Assembly (NCBI GenBank): GCA_021324795.1
Contig: JAJPIK010000076.1
Span: 1-42,462, forward strand
Reading direction: 5' to 3'
DNA: 42,462 bases
Source of the DNA: Chloroflexota bacterium
Lineage (GTDB): Bacteria; Chloroflexota; UBA6077; FW602-bin22; CADDYW01
Positions 9,453 to 17,962 of the stretch are shown piece by piece (within the stretch, counting starts at the first letter, position 1; each line of letters begins with the position of its first letter). Below the pieces are notes generated by a model, which was given only the letters and a program-made list of their open reading frames with translations, searched no databases and was not told where the DNA came from. The translations under genes and the position numbers were made by a program.

Positions 9453-9547
9453 TCACCTCCCGACACGCACCGACCTTAACCCCTCGCCCGCCTGACTCGC
9501 CCTATTCTCTTATATGGCGCCCGACGATGCGGCTTTTGCCGCCACTG

Positions 9548-9900
9548 GGGAAAAGCCCCTCGCCACACGAGGGGCAGACGGCATAACTGCGCCGTAGCGT
9601 GATCGTTTGGTCTCCGGTCGTCGTCAGGGTCCGCACCTCCTGACCGCGGGCTTCCATCTCCTGTCCACACTGGGGACACCGCACCCGCTCGTCGACCGCA
9701 GCCAGGTCGGCCGCTCGACTCGCCAGGGCGACGTCTTCGAGCATCCGCGCCCGCACCTTCGCCAAGCGTTCGTCCATCGCTGCCTCGATCTCCCGCAGCG
9801 TCGCCTTTGGATGTGCCAGCCGCCACTCCTTCATCCCCACCAAGACATCCTCGCTCAGTTGCCGCCACCGCGTCTCCAGTTCGTCCGACCACCGCACCAT
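9548..9900 (-). pseudogene. ISKra4 transposase, N-terminal zinc-ribbon part
   Basis: ATG at 9900 follows GAGAGGAGAG. The peptide WRQLSEDVLVGMKEWRLAHPKATLREIEAAMDERLAKVRARMLEDVALASRAADL, followed by CPQCGQEM and a second pair in SYAVCPSCGEGLFP, is the head of ISKra4 transposases. In the present DNA the frame runs on into the inserted IS for another 14 codons and stops at 9502. The rest of the enzyme is at 4991-6264. Confidence 0.85.
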
Positions 9901-9985
9901 CTCGTCTCTCCTCTCTCGCCTTCATCTCCCATTCTACTCCGATTACGCTGGCCCGCTCACCTGCACAAAAATCTGACGCCCACCC

Positions 9986-9994
9986 CTCTCAAAA
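9986..9994 (+). repeat. 9-bp target duplication of ISKra4, right copy
   Basis: CTCTCAAAA is identical to 4973-4981, directly outside the right inverted end. Confidence 0.8.
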
Positions 9995-10001
9995 CTAGGC
10001 G

Positions 10002-10030
10002 TTGACCAAGGCCCGCCCCTGTGCTATTCT
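10002..10030 (+). promoter_or_regulatory. Promoter of the GntR/importer operon
   Basis: TTGACC (10002-10007), a 17-base spacer and TATTCT (10025-10030) make a good housekeeping-type promoter about 100 bases before the regulator start. The -35 box is only 7 bases from the ISKra4 target duplication, so the insertion removed or replaced anything that once lay further upstream. Confidence 0.65.
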
Positions 10031-10054
10031 GCAGCAGGTGCAGATATCTATTAT

Positions 10055-10068
10055 GTCTGATTTCAGAC
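10055..10068 (+). promoter_or_regulatory. Candidate operator of the FCD regulator
   Basis: GTCTGATTTCAGAC is an inverted repeat (GTCTGA/TCAGAC, 2-base centre) placed about 25 bases after the -10 box. FCD-type GntR proteins usually bind short palindromes like this at their own promoter; autoregulation is inferred. Confidence 0.45.
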
Positions 10069-10133
10069 GCGGCCCTCAGTGGTCGTTCGCTGCCCTGCTC
10101 AGCAACAATCGGTAGTGGCGACAGGGGGAAATC

Positions 10134-10898
10134 GTGCCGAAGATCGACGTCAGTCTTCTCTCGGACCGGGTGTATCACGCGCTGCGGGAAGATATCTTCT
10201 CGCAGACCCTGTGCGCTGGGACGCGCCTCGATGTTCACCGGTTGGCTGCGATCTACGGAACCAGTGTCGCGCCGGTTCGGCAAGCCCTTGCGCGCCTTCA
10301 CGACGAGGGAATGGTCGAGATTCATCCTCGCCGCGGTACAAACGTGACCCAGGTGCGTCCACAGGACGTTGTGGAAGTGTTTCAGATCCGCCGCATTATC
10401 GAACTGAGTGTCGCCGACTTACTTGCTGGGCGGTTGCCGCCAGACTCTCTCGATCGCCTCCGTCAGATTATTGATTTGACCGCGACCCTTGCCGACGGCG
10501 AGGGATTTCGGGACTATCCTACCTTTATCCAGTACGACGCCGAATTTCACCGCATTCCTATCCTCGCGCTTGATAACGCACGGCTTCTCCGTATCTTTGA
10601 CGGATTACACGCCCACATGAGTATCGCGCGTGGTCTCTATCCAACCAATGACAAGCGCGCGACCGCGACACTTGCCGAGCACCGCGCCATCTTCGATGCT
10701 TATTCGTGCGGCGACCTTGTGGCACTCAAAGGAGCAGTCCTCACCCATCTCCGAAATAGCGAGACCGATCTGGTTCGTCGTCTAACGGACGAATCTGGCA
10801 TGGATCATCCTGAAGCCCGCGAGCGAGGCCACTTGGTCGGCTTGACAGCGAAGGCCGATTCGACGACTCGACACAAAAAGGAAAGGGAGGGGGGATAG
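10134..10898 (+). CDS. GntR-family (FCD/FadR subfamily) transcriptional regulator
   Basis: This 254-residue protein starts at GTG after GGGGGAAA. The N-terminal winged helix shows VYHALREDIFSQTLCAGTRLDVHRLAA, then VAPVRQALARLHDEGMVEIHPRRGTNV, the usual GntR recognition region (about 10-75). The C-terminal FCD domain (about 85-230) has FQIRRIIELSVADLL, then YDAEFHRIPILALDNARLL and AEHRAIFDAYSCGD. Asp and His residues in those blocks normally bind metal or the effector ligand. It heads the operon for the first sugar importer (72-base gap), so its ligand is probably the imported sugar or a breakdown product. The hydrophilic C-terminal tail is unusually long. Confidence 0.92.
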   Translation: MPKIDVSLLSDRVYHALREDIFSQTLCAGTRLDVHRLAAIYGTSVAPVRQALARLHDEGMVEIHPRRGTNVTQVRPQDVVEVFQIRRIIELSVADLLAGRLPPDSLDRLRQIIDLTATLADGEGFRDYPTFIQYDAEFHRIPILALDNARLLRIFDGLHAHMSIARGLYPTNDKRATATLAEHRAIFDAYSCGDLVALKGAVLTHLRNSETDLVRRLTDESGMDHPEARERGHLVGLTAKADSTTRHKKEREGG

Positions 10899-10970
10899 CA
10901 GCGTGCGCCCGAGTTGGTCAGTTGTTGGCAACAAGGCATGATCGAAAGTTCCGATAAGGGAGGAGAACGA

Positions 10971-12428
10971 ATGCCCGTTTGGCGAATATCTCGTCATGAC
11001 TTCTTGACGCGCGGGATTCGCGGTGCTCTTGCTGCGGCAATGATTCCGTTAGCGGCTTCCTGCGGTGGAAGTGCCCCCGCCACCCCGACGACGAACGCTT
11101 CCACGTCAGGTTCGACGGCGGCCAGCGCAGCGACTCCGGCGCCATCCAAGAACACGGCTTCGCAAGCGGCGACGGCAACTGCAATCCCAGCAGCACAATC
11201 GAGCCCTGCGGCATCTGGTTCAGTGACACTCACTCTCTTTGGCGGGAATGGCCTTTCCGACCGGGAGATCGACTTCTGGAAGGAAAACATCATCGCGCCC
11301 TACGAGAAAGAGAATCCGAACATCAAGATCAACTTCGTCAATGCGGATACCAGAAAGCTTCAGGTCGACCTGGCTGGCAACCTTCCGCCTGACGTGATCG
11401 ACATCGAAACGAAGAACCTGCCGGCGTTTGCCAGTCGCGGTGCGATTGCCGACGTGACTGATCGCGTGAAGACATCCAACGTAAACCAGAGCGATTACTC
11501 TGGCCCTGATATGCAGAAAGTCATCTTCAACGGCAAGTGGTACGCGATCCCCTGGGATACTGCGCCCGCGGTCATTTACTACAATAAGAAACTGTTCGAT
11601 CAAGCTGGTGTGAAGTACCCGCCGTCGAAATGGGGCACTGACGGCTGGGACTGGACGGCGTTCCTCGACACCGCCCACAAGCTGACAAGCGGCTCTGGGC
11701 CATCTCAGATCTTCGGCTGGGGCCCGACAAACTGGTGGGTCTACTGGAACCCCTGGGCGTGGGCAAACGGCGGGGATTTCACCGACCGCAGTGGGACGAA
11801 GATTACCATTACCGACCCTCCCTTCCGTGAGGGCTGGCAGTTCTACGCCAATCTAATTCTGAAGGAGAAAGTTGCTCCGACTCCATCTCAGGCATCCATT
11901 GGCGTCAGCCAGATGTTTTACACTGGCAAGATCGCGATGATGTCGTCCGGCTCGTACTTCATGGTCGGGCTAGACAAGGCGATGGGCACAGATTGGGATA
12001 TTGCTGCCTATCCAAAAGCGAAGCAGCTTGCCACTCGTTCTCCAGCCGACTGTCACTGCCTCGCCAAGAACGGGAAAAACCAGGATGAAGCCTGGAAGAT
12101 GGTGCTCTGGCTTACTGGCCCAACTGGGCAAAAGAACTATGCCAAGGGCGGGTACACGCCGGTATTGAAGTCCGTGCTCCAGAGTGACGAGTACCTCAAG
12201 CAGAATCCGCACGTCCATTACGAGGCGATAACGCAGCCACTCATCGAAGGGTTCACACACCACACGCCGGTCCCGATCATCTATCCGCAGGTCAATGACC
12301 TGTTCACGACACCGATGAACAATGTGCTTCGCGGCTCGACAACGGTCGAGCAAGTGCTCAAAGATTTGCAGCCACAAATCCAGAAGCTGCTCGACGAAGT
12401 CCCAGAGGCGTGGCGGGGTGTCGCCTGA
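10971..12428 (+). CDS. Sugar ABC transporter substrate-binding lipoprotein 1
   Basis: This extracellular family-1 solute-binding protein (about 485 residues) captures a sugar or oligosaccharide for the two permeases downstream. ATG 10971 follows GGGAGGAG; the earlier in-frame start at 10914 would precede that site. The leader SRHDFLTRGIRGALAAAM.. resembles a Tat signal with one Arg replaced, then LAASC supplies a lipidated Cys31 and a Ser/Thr/Ala/Pro linker runs to about residue 83. The mature part shows ADTRKLQVDLAGNLPPDV, NGKWYAIPWDTAPAVIYYNKKLFDQAG and aromatic-rich WGPTNWWVYWNPWAWANGG, typical of CUT1-type binding proteins with stacking residues for sugar rings. Confidence 0.92.
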   Translation: MPVWRISRHDFLTRGIRGALAAAMIPLAASCGGSAPATPTTNASTSGSTAASAATPAPSKNTASQAATATAIPAAQSSPAASGSVTLTLFGGNGLSDREIDFWKENIIAPYEKENPNIKINFVNADTRKLQVDLAGNLPPDVIDIETKNLPAFASRGAIADVTDRVKTSNVNQSDYSGPDMQKVIFNGKWYAIPWDTAPAVIYYNKKLFDQAGVKYPPSKWGTDGWDWTAFLDTAHKLTSGSGPSQIFGWGPTNWWVYWNPWAWANGGDFTDRSGTKITITDPPFREGWQFYANLILKEKVAPTPSQASIGVSQMFYTGKIAMMSSGSYFMVGLDKAMGTDWDIAAYPKAKQLATRSPADCHCLAKNGKNQDEAWKMVLWLTGPTGQKNYAKGGYTPVLKSVLQSDEYLKQNPHVHYEAITQPLIEGFTHHTPVPIIYPQVNDLFTTPMNNVLRGSTTVEQVLKDLQPQIQKLLDEVPEAWRGVA

Positions 12429-12439
12429 TCCAGCGCGGC

Positions 12440-12469
12440 GGGCGGCTCGCCGTTCACGGCGAGCCGCCC
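12440..12469 (+). promoter_or_regulatory. Intercistronic hairpin between binding protein and permease
   Basis: A perfect 13-bp stem (GGGCGGCTCGCCG / CGGCGAGCCGCCC) with loop TTCA starts 12 bases after the stop. There is no U-run after it, so it is more likely an mRNA-stabilising or partial read-through structure that lets the binding protein be made in excess than a full terminator. Confidence 0.75.
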
Positions 12470-12514
12470 GAGCTGAACGCCGGCTCGGGATAAAAGTGCG
12501 ATGAGGTGGTGTTG

Positions 12515-13474
12515 ATGGATCAGACCGCTAGGTTACGGGCGACGGCAGGCGTGACCTCGACACAGCGTCGGCGTGGTCGGTTGTTGTGGAAAGAGTATCG
12601 CGATGGCTACCTCTGTATCTCTCCGTGGCTGTTCGGGTTCATTGCCTTCGTGGCCGGGCCGATGGTATTCTCACTCGGACTGGTTTTCACCCAGTGGGAT
12701 ATCCTGACCCCGGCCCGCTTCATCGGCGTCGGGAACGTTGGCACGCTGCTGAATGACCCGCTGTTTTACCTAACGCTCTACAACACCACGTTCGTCACCG
12801 TGATCTCGGTGCCACTCTACACGCTGTTCGCATTGCTATTGGCGCTGCTGGCGAATTTGCCCACGCGCTGGAAGGCAATCTATCGCGTCGCCTTTTTCAT
12901 CCCATCCCAAACGCCTACCGTGGCCACGGCCCTGCTCTGGAGCTGGATCTACAACCCGCAGTACGGTATCGCCAACGCCTTACTCTCAATGCTCCACTTG
13001 CCGACCCTGAATTGGCTCTTCGATCCAAACCTGGCAAAACCGGCGCTGATTATCATTGGGCTCTGGAGCATCGGCGCCACCATGGTCGTGTTCCTGGCCG
13101 GACTACAGAACATCCCGCACGAGATCTACGACGCGGCGAGCGTCGACGGTGCAAATTTCCGGAGCCGCTTTCGCTCGATAACGCTCCCCCTGCTCTCGCC
13201 GGTGATCCTCTTCAACCTGGTCATCGGGATCATCGGAGCCTTCCAGAGCGGCTTCAGCATTGTCTACGTCTGGACGACGCACGGTCAAGGACCGGATAAC
13301 TCCATCCTGCTCTACATCCTCTATCTTTACAACAACGCCTTCCAGTACTTCAAGATGGGCTATGCTGCGCTTCTCGCGTGGGTGCTGTTTCTGATCGTTC
13401 TCGCCGTCACCGGCCTGAACTTCCTGATTTCAAAGTCCTGGGTCTATTACGAAACAGCCGGAGGTGGCCGGTGA
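12515..13474 (+). CDS. Sugar ABC transporter permease 1A (MalF/UgpA type)
   Basis: Inner-membrane subunit of the first importer, 319 residues with six hydrophobic segments. The start used is ATG 12515 after GAGGTGG; a GTG at 12506 is the alternative. The EAA loop that contacts the ATPase reads IYDAASVDGANFRSRFRSITLPLLSP (about 208-233), with the conserved DGA and the Gly of the usual motif replaced. The stop overlaps the start of the next permease by one base (TGATG), showing translational coupling. No ATPase gene is present in this operon. Confidence 0.92.
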   Translation: MDQTARLRATAGVTSTQRRRGRLLWKEYRDGYLCISPWLFGFIAFVAGPMVFSLGLVFTQWDILTPARFIGVGNVGTLLNDPLFYLTLYNTTFVTVISVPLYTLFALLLALLANLPTRWKAIYRVAFFIPSQTPTVATALLWSWIYNPQYGIANALLSMLHLPTLNWLFDPNLAKPALIIIGLWSIGATMVVFLAGLQNIPHEIYDAASVDGANFRSRFRSITLPLLSPVILFNLVIGIIGAFQSGFSIVYVWTTHGQGPDNSILLYILYLYNNAFQYFKMGYAALLAWVLFLIVLAVTGLNFLISKSWVYYETAGGGR

Positions 13475-14367
13475 TGCGTACCTCGGAACTGGCCGGCGAA
13501 GCCCAGCCGCTCCTTTCCAGCAGGCTACGAGAGAACACCTGGCGCAGTTATCGCGTCGAGCTCTGGAACCTTGTGCTGATTCCCATTGGCGTGCTGATGC
13601 TTGTCCCGATTCTCTGGATGTTTGACAGCTCTTTCAAAAACGTTCAGCAGGAGTTCGCCTACCCCCCGGTTCTGATCCCCAGCCCGCTGTTTCTGGAGAA
13701 TTACACCGACGGTCTGGTCGCGATCCCATTCGTTAAGTACACCCTCAATACGCTCTTCTTGACTGTCACCGCGACCTTTGGGCTGGTCGTCTCCTCGTCA
13801 CTTGTTGGTTTCGGGTTTGCCCGCCTGCGATTTCCGGGTAAGAGTGTGCTTTTTTCGGTTTGCCTGAGCACGCTTATGCTCCCGTCGGCAGTACTGCTGA
13901 TTCCGAGTTTTATCATCTTCAAGACCCTTGGCTGGGTTGGCACATTCCTCCCGTTAATCGTGCCCAATTATTTCGGCGGCGCCTTTTCGATCTTTCTTTT
14001 CCGCCAGTTCTTAATGGGAATTCCCATTGAACTAGATGAAGCCGCTCGCGTGGATGGAGCGGGAACGTTCCGCATCTGGTCACAGATCATCATGCCTAAC
14101 GCGTTACCGGCCGTCGCTGCGGTGAGCATCTTCAGCCTGGTCGACAATTGGAACGCGTTTCTTGGCCCGCTGATCTATCTCGACGCCGAAACTGAGGGGA
14201 CCATCGCCCTAGCGCTGAACCTATTCGCGGGCCGCTTTGGGGCGTTGTACACTGGTCAGCTGATGGCCCTCTCGACGCTCTCTCTCATTCCGGTGCTCGT
14301 CCTCTTCTTCGTCGCCCAACGCTACTTCATGCAGGGAATCAGCATCAGTGGATTCGGGGGTCGCTAG
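13474..14367 (+). CDS. Sugar ABC transporter permease 1B (MalG/UgpE type)
   Basis: This is a 297-residue six-helix membrane subunit. ATG 13474 overlaps the preceding stop and follows GGAGGTGG. The first helix (LIPIGVLMLVPILWMF) leads into SFKNVQQEFAYPP, the hallmark of CUT1 second permeases. The EAA loop reads LDEAARVDGAGTFRIWSQIIMPNALP. It ends QGISISGFGGR, a typical C-terminus. It is the last gene of the operon; a weak 6-bp inverted repeat (GTGGGA/TCCCAC, 14367-14390) follows but is not a convincing terminator. Confidence 0.92.
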   Translation: MRTSELAGEAQPLLSSRLRENTWRSYRVELWNLVLIPIGVLMLVPILWMFDSSFKNVQQEFAYPPVLIPSPLFLENYTDGLVAIPFVKYTLNTLFLTVTATFGLVVSSSLVGFGFARLRFPGKSVLFSVCLSTLMLPSAVLLIPSFIIFKTLGWVGTFLPLIVPNYFGGAFSIFLFRQFLMGIPIELDEAARVDGAGTFRIWSQIIMPNALPAVAAVSIFSLVDNWNAFLGPLIYLDAETEGTIALALNLFAGRFGALYTGQLMALSTLSLIPVLVLFFVAQRYFMQGISISGFGGR

Positions 14368-14511
14368 TGGGAACCCCTGAAACATCCCACAGGCATCAAC
14401 GACTCGGATCCATCTTTTGCTGGTGATCTGTATTGGCAGTCGAAAAGGGGCGACCATTTGGCTTGAATCCGCCACCTTTCCGCCGCGCAGTAGCACCCGA
14501 ATGAACCGTGG

Positions 14512-14937
14512 TTATGCTGCCTCCGTGGCCGGTAATCCTTTGGGGCGGCCGGCGACGGGCACTGGATAGGTGAGGAGTTCGTGGATGGTCCAGCGGTGAT
14601 CGGTCAAGCCGGCTGCCATCGCGGGCGTGCCCTCGTGCTAGCGGCGTCCGCCGTCTGTGGCAGCCCTTGCGACCCGACGCAGGCTGCGGTACAGGGTGCA
14701 GCTGTTGTAGCAGCACCCGACCAGCCACACGGCAACCTCCAGGGTGGCCAAGTGGTGCACCGCCCGGTACGTCCGGCGGGCCAAGGGCACCAGGACCGTG
14801 CGGAAAGGGGCGTTGAGCCGCTCGGCGTCGACAGTGTTAATCACTGCTGCCGCTTTGCCCTGCGTCGCCATCAGCGCTACCTCGACCTGCTCCGCCCTCC
14901 CCTGACCAAGCATCGCCTGAGCACCCTTTCCCGTCAC
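14512..14937 (-). pseudogene. Transposase C-terminal remnant (IS1-like family)
   Basis: VINTVDAERLNAPFRTVLVPLARRT and VAVWLVGCCYNSCTLYRSLRRVA (14638-14937) match the end of DDE transposases whose last catalytic Glu sits in ERLNATFR. After a frame change, TDHRWTIHELLTYPVP and GRPKG continue to a TAA near 14512. The N-terminal two thirds are missing. The remainder of 14368-15060 holds no gene I can support. Confidence 0.65.
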
Positions 14938-15060
14938 TCAAAGGCGTCGTGGAATCACGACTATCTACTCGAGGATCTGAGCCCTGCTTTAGGTGCGTTG
15001 GCCCGGTGACTGCATGTCCTCCCTCATACTTCGTATTTCGTGCTGGAAATTGATGGCTTG

Positions 15061-15858
15061 CTAGATCAGCCGCGCCGAGTCACGGTCCAGGTAAAGAACG
15101 GCCCGCTCGTGTCGACGCAGGATCGACGCCGGACAAGACGTTGCGATTGGGCCGCAAAGGGCGTTCCGGACGGCGATTGCCTTCGATGGCGCCGGCACAA
15201 CGCAAAAGACCGCCTTGGCCGCGATGAGGGGTGGAATGGTCACGGTCAGCGCTCGAGTGGGCACGTCGGTTAAACACGCGAAGCAGCCGTCGTGCACCTG
15301 CTGGAGGCGCGAGACTTCATCGATCTCAACGAGCTTGACCGTTTGTGGATCGGCAAAGTCCGCTACCGCCGGATCGTTGAAGGCGAGATGGCCGTTCTCG
15401 CCGATCCCCAGACACGCGATATCGAGCGGGTTCGCGGTAAGAAGTTCAGAATAGCGCCGCGCTTCCGCATCGGGATTCGGAGCGCTGCCGTTGAGGTAAT
15501 GCACGACGCCAGGTCTCACCTGGTCGAACAGCCGCGCTCGCAGAAAGTTCCCGAAGTTCTGAGGTGCGTCCGGCGGCAAGCCGAGGTACTCATCCAGGTG
15601 GAAGGCAATTACCCGCGTCCAGTCGAGGTCTGGCTCCGTGGCGAGAGCGGCAAGGAATTCATTCTGCGACGGGGCGGCGGCAAAGATCATCGCGACACGG
15701 CCATGACGTGCGATAGTCTCCTGCATGCTGTGCGCCACGGTGCGGGCTGCCGCCTGTCCCATCGCCTGGCGAGTTGGGTAGATCTCGACGACAAGCTGCT
15801 CGTATCGCTCGATTCGCTCCGGCTGAGGTCCTGTCCGGTTAGAGCGCTGCACGTTCAT
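15061..15858 (-). CDS. nagB: Glucosamine-6-phosphate deaminase
   Basis: This 265-residue cytoplasmic enzyme turns glucosamine 6-phosphate into fructose 6-phosphate and ammonia. Family motifs are clear: FHLDEYLGLPPDAPQNFGNFLR (catalytic Asp region), then CLGIGENGHLAFNDP with the Asn-Gly-His of the active site, then VPTRALTVTIPPLIAA and CPASILRRHERAVLYLDRDSA. The usual VPSSALQ..ITMG segment is modified, so a related amino-sugar phosphate could be the substrate. The ATG overlaps the stop of the upstream oxidoreductase by four bases (ATGA). It is the last gene of the nine-gene operon and would feed released hexosamine into glycolysis. Confidence 0.88.
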   Translation of the reverse strand: MNVQRSNRTGPQPERIERYEQLVVEIYPTRQAMGQAAARTVAHSMQETIARHGRVAMIFAAAPSQNEFLAALATEPDLDWTRVIAFHLDEYLGLPPDAPQNFGNFLRARLFDQVRPGVVHYLNGSAPNPDAEARRYSELLTANPLDIACLGIGENGHLAFNDPAVADFADPQTVKLVEIDEVSRLQQVHDGCFACLTDVPTRALTVTIPPLIAAKAVFCVVPAPSKAIAVRNALCGPIATSCPASILRRHERAVLYLDRDSARLI

Positions 15859-17057
15859 TGATGCCTCTCCAAGACCCGTCGATCCAGGGTACCCGAGGTT
15901 GGCAGGGTAATGCGTCGGCCCTCCTCGGCCGAAACGTACGCCGCGTAAATCACTTCAACGACATCTCGGCCAAGGCGGCCGTCCGCTAGCGGTGCTCGGT
16001 CCAAGGCCACTGCTTCGATAAAGTCGCGCAACTCCTGCGGGTAACCAAGCAACCAATGCTCATCGACGCTCGGGCAGCTCCAGCCGGCTTTGGTTTCCAG
16101 TTTCTCCGCCAGGTATTCACTCGCAAACGTCGCGGGATCCGGCGTGTATGCCTCGCAGAGAGTGTTGTGCGTAATGTTGAAGCGGATTCGACTGTTCGAG
16201 AGAAAGATCTCCATGCGATCTTCCATGCCGCCGAGAACAATGTCTGACGAGAAGACCGTAGCCCGCGTTCCATCCTCGAAGGTTAGGAGCACCGTGCTCC
16301 AATTCTCGACGTCCTGCCATCCCGTGGCGAGGAAGTTTCGATCCATCCCCGCCACGATTGCCGGCTTTGCGAGGTTCGCCACCTCGGCAGTAACCGCCGC
16401 CACCCGGATCGGTCGGCCCGACCGCTCCAGTCCTTCGCGCGCCTTCAGGAACAGTATGCCACCCAGAGGGTGTGAGCCCAAGCGCGCGAGCGAGCCACCA
16501 CCGGCTTGGGCCCAGGTTCGCGAATATGCAGCGTGCGAGCCGGAATGAGCCTCCTCGCCCCGGATCTCGAGAATCGCTCCTTTCGACGCGATGGCGAGTT
16601 GGCTGGCCTTCTGGAAGGCCGGCGCGTAGATCCAGTTTTCGCCATACGCTAGCTTTACCCCTGCGCTCTCGACAGCAGCAAGGATATCGTCGGCCCGGGA
16701 CAGCGCTTCGAGGAGCATCTGGCGTTTCGGAGTGTGCCCATCACCATAGAACCCGGTGAGCGGTTTCTCGCAGAAGATGTGTTTCCCTGCCCGAGCAGCC
16801 ATGATGGCGATCTCTGCGTGGAGAACATTTGGCACGCAGATGTCTACTGCGTCGATCTCCGGGTCGTCAAGGATCTCGCGGTAATCGTCTGTGAAGTGCG
16901 GGATCCCGTAACGGGTCGCCAGGGCGGCTGCCCGGTCGCGATGTTTGGCGGCGACGGCGACGATAACGGCATCGGGATCCTTAATTCGGGCATACGCCTG
17001 CGCGTGAAAACCCGCGGCGAAGCCGGCGCCGACCAATCCGATCCTGACCTTGTCCAA
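15855..17057 (-). CDS. Gfo/Idh/MocA-family oxidoreductase A
   Basis: This NAD(P)-dependent sugar dehydrogenase has about 400 residues. I chose TTG 17057 because AAGGAGGTG stands eight bases before it; the longer frame up to 17171 would overlap the upstream gene. The Rossmann fold opens with VRIGLVGAGFAAGFHAQAY, and the family signature is AGKHIFCEKPLTG with the catalytic Lys of EKP. The C-terminal half (GGGSLARLGSHPLGGILFL, then GTRATVFSSDIVLGGMEDRMEIFLS) is the substrate domain. Together with the TIM-barrel protein upstream (14-base gap) it probably epimerises or oxidises a sugar or inositol-like product; the exact substrate is unknown. Confidence 0.88.
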   Translation of the reverse strand: MDKVRIGLVGAGFAAGFHAQAYARIKDPDAVIVAVAAKHRDRAAALATRYGIPHFTDDYREILDDPEIDAVDICVPNVLHAEIAIMAARAGKHIFCEKPLTGFYGDGHTPKRQMLLEALSRADDILAAVESAGVKLAYGENWIYAPAFQKASQLAIASKGAILEIRGEEAHSGSHAAYSRTWAQAGGGSLARLGSHPLGGILFLKAREGLERSGRPIRVAAVTAEVANLAKPAIVAGMDRNFLATGWQDVENWSTVLLTFEDGTRATVFSSDIVLGGMEDRMEIFLSNSRIRFNITHNTLCEAYTPDPATFASEYLAEKLETKAGWSCPSVDEHWLLGYPQELRDFIEAVALDRAPLADGRLGRDVVEVIYAAYVSAEEGRRITLPTSGTLDRRVLERHQ

Positions 17058-17071
17058 GCGGTTCACCTCCT

Positions 17072-17890
17072 TCAGCCGGAGAGCGTCCCGACGTACTCCC
17101 GGAGCACCCGCAGGTGCTGGGGCAACGCGACCTCCGGATCGGCGATCTCCGGGTTCCACTTCTTTTCCCATTCGACCGCCGCGTAACCCTGGTACCCGTG
17201 CGCGATGAGCAGTTGAAGAATGTCGCGAACTGGGATCTCTCCTTCGCCCAGCAGCACCTGCTCCAAGCGCCCCCCGGCGGTTGTGCGAGCATCCTTCACG
17301 TGGACGTGCAAGACGCGATCGCCAAGCAGATCCAGAACCTGGACTACAGATTCTCCCGACTCGAAGGGGGGCTGGGTGTCCCAGAGAGCGCCGATCGACG
17401 GGCTGGGAACCTGGCGAAGGACCTCGGCGACATCGGCGGCCCGCGAGAAATCATCGTGGGTCTCTAGCACTAGGGCCACTCCGGCCTCTTCGGCCTTTGG
17501 AGCCAGGCGGTTCAGACTTTCGGCAACGTTCGCGATAGCTTCATCCATGCTTACTCTGTCGGGCCGCTTCCCACCGAAGACTCGGATGAGCGGGACGCCC
17601 ATCTGGCGCGCCTCATCGATCAACGCGGCAGTCATCTCTTCCTGGCGCGCGCGCTCGGCCCGATATTGCTTGCTGAATTGCGCCGAGCTCCCAAGCGCAA
17701 TGAGCCGAACGCCCGTCTCGTCGAAGAGGCGGTTGATTCGGTCGCGGTTGGTCGCGAGTAGTTCCGGCGTGAGAACCTGGCCATCAATGAGCCGCAACTC
17801 GATGCCGTCGTAACCGTACTCGGCGGCGGCCGCCACGGCTTGCTCCAGCGTCCAGCCGGGGCACGCCAGCGTGGTGAATGCAAACTTCAC
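17072..17890 (-). CDS. Sugar phosphate isomerase/epimerase (xylose isomerase-like TIM barrel)
   Basis: This 272-residue protein starts MKFAFTTLACPGWTLEQAVAAAAEYGYDGIELR, the usual first strand and helix of the AP-endonuclease-2 barrel. Metal-ligand candidates lie in VLETHDDFS, ALWDTQPPF, LHVHVKDAR and YAAVEWEKKW (Glu/Asp/His/Glu), the expected set for this superfamily. It isomerises or dehydrates a sugar derivative in the cytoplasm; the substrate cannot be read from sequence. It lies between the lyase (72-base gap) and oxidoreductase A in the same operon. Confidence 0.86.
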   Translation of the reverse strand: MKFAFTTLACPGWTLEQAVAAAAEYGYDGIELRLIDGQVLTPELLATNRDRINRLFDETGVRLIALGSSAQFSKQYRAERARQEEMTAALIDEARQMGVPLIRVFGGKRPDRVSMDEAIANVAESLNRLAPKAEEAGVALVLETHDDFSRAADVAEVLRQVPSPSIGALWDTQPPFESGESVVQVLDLLGDRVLHVHVKDARTTAGGRLEQVLLGEGEIPVRDILQLLIAHGYQGYAAVEWEKKWNPEIADPEVALPQHLRVLREYVGTLSG

Positions 17891-17962
17891 GTCACAGTCT
17901 CCTCACAAGCTTAATTGACCGCCAGGGAATGTGAGGATCGCCTCGTCCCCGCGGTCCTTGGG

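Larger units (their letters stand above)
6265..9547 (-). mobile_element. IS nested inside ISKra4 (family unassigned), itself split by IS110
   Basis: The plus-strand left end is CAGTGGCGGCA and the right end is its exact inverse TGCCGCCACTG, with weaker similarity continuing inward (a shared CATC block). It is flanked by an 8-bp duplication with one mismatch, GGGAAAAA (6257-6264) and GGGAAAAG (9548-9555). Removing the element and one flank copy restores the ISKra4 reading frame exactly: GEGLFP on one side joins LDEELSL on the other. Its own transposase lies on the minus strand in two parts. Without the IS110 it is about 1.8 kb. The 8-bp duplication and N-terminal zinc motif would suit an ISL3-like element, but I cannot assign the family. 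Confidence 0.85.
4982..9985 (-). mobile_element. ISKra4-family element, interrupted by a nested IS
   Basis: The ends are inverted: the left reads GGATGGGCGTCAG and the right, reverse-complemented, reads GGGTGGGCGTCAG (12 of 13 identical). Both continue to a TTGTGC motif after a short unequal stretch. A 9-bp direct repeat flanks the element. Its transposase runs on the minus strand in two pieces (9548-9900 and 4991-6264) separated by another IS at 6265-9547. Without the insert and its duplicated target the element is about 1.7 kb, a normal size for the family. The right end lies about 8 bases from the gap before the -35 box of the regulator gene at 10134. Confidence 0.85.

Noticed and set aside
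14367..14390. GTGGGA/TCCCAC as terminator of importer operon 1
   Set aside because: The stem is six bases with a twelve-base loop and no T-run.
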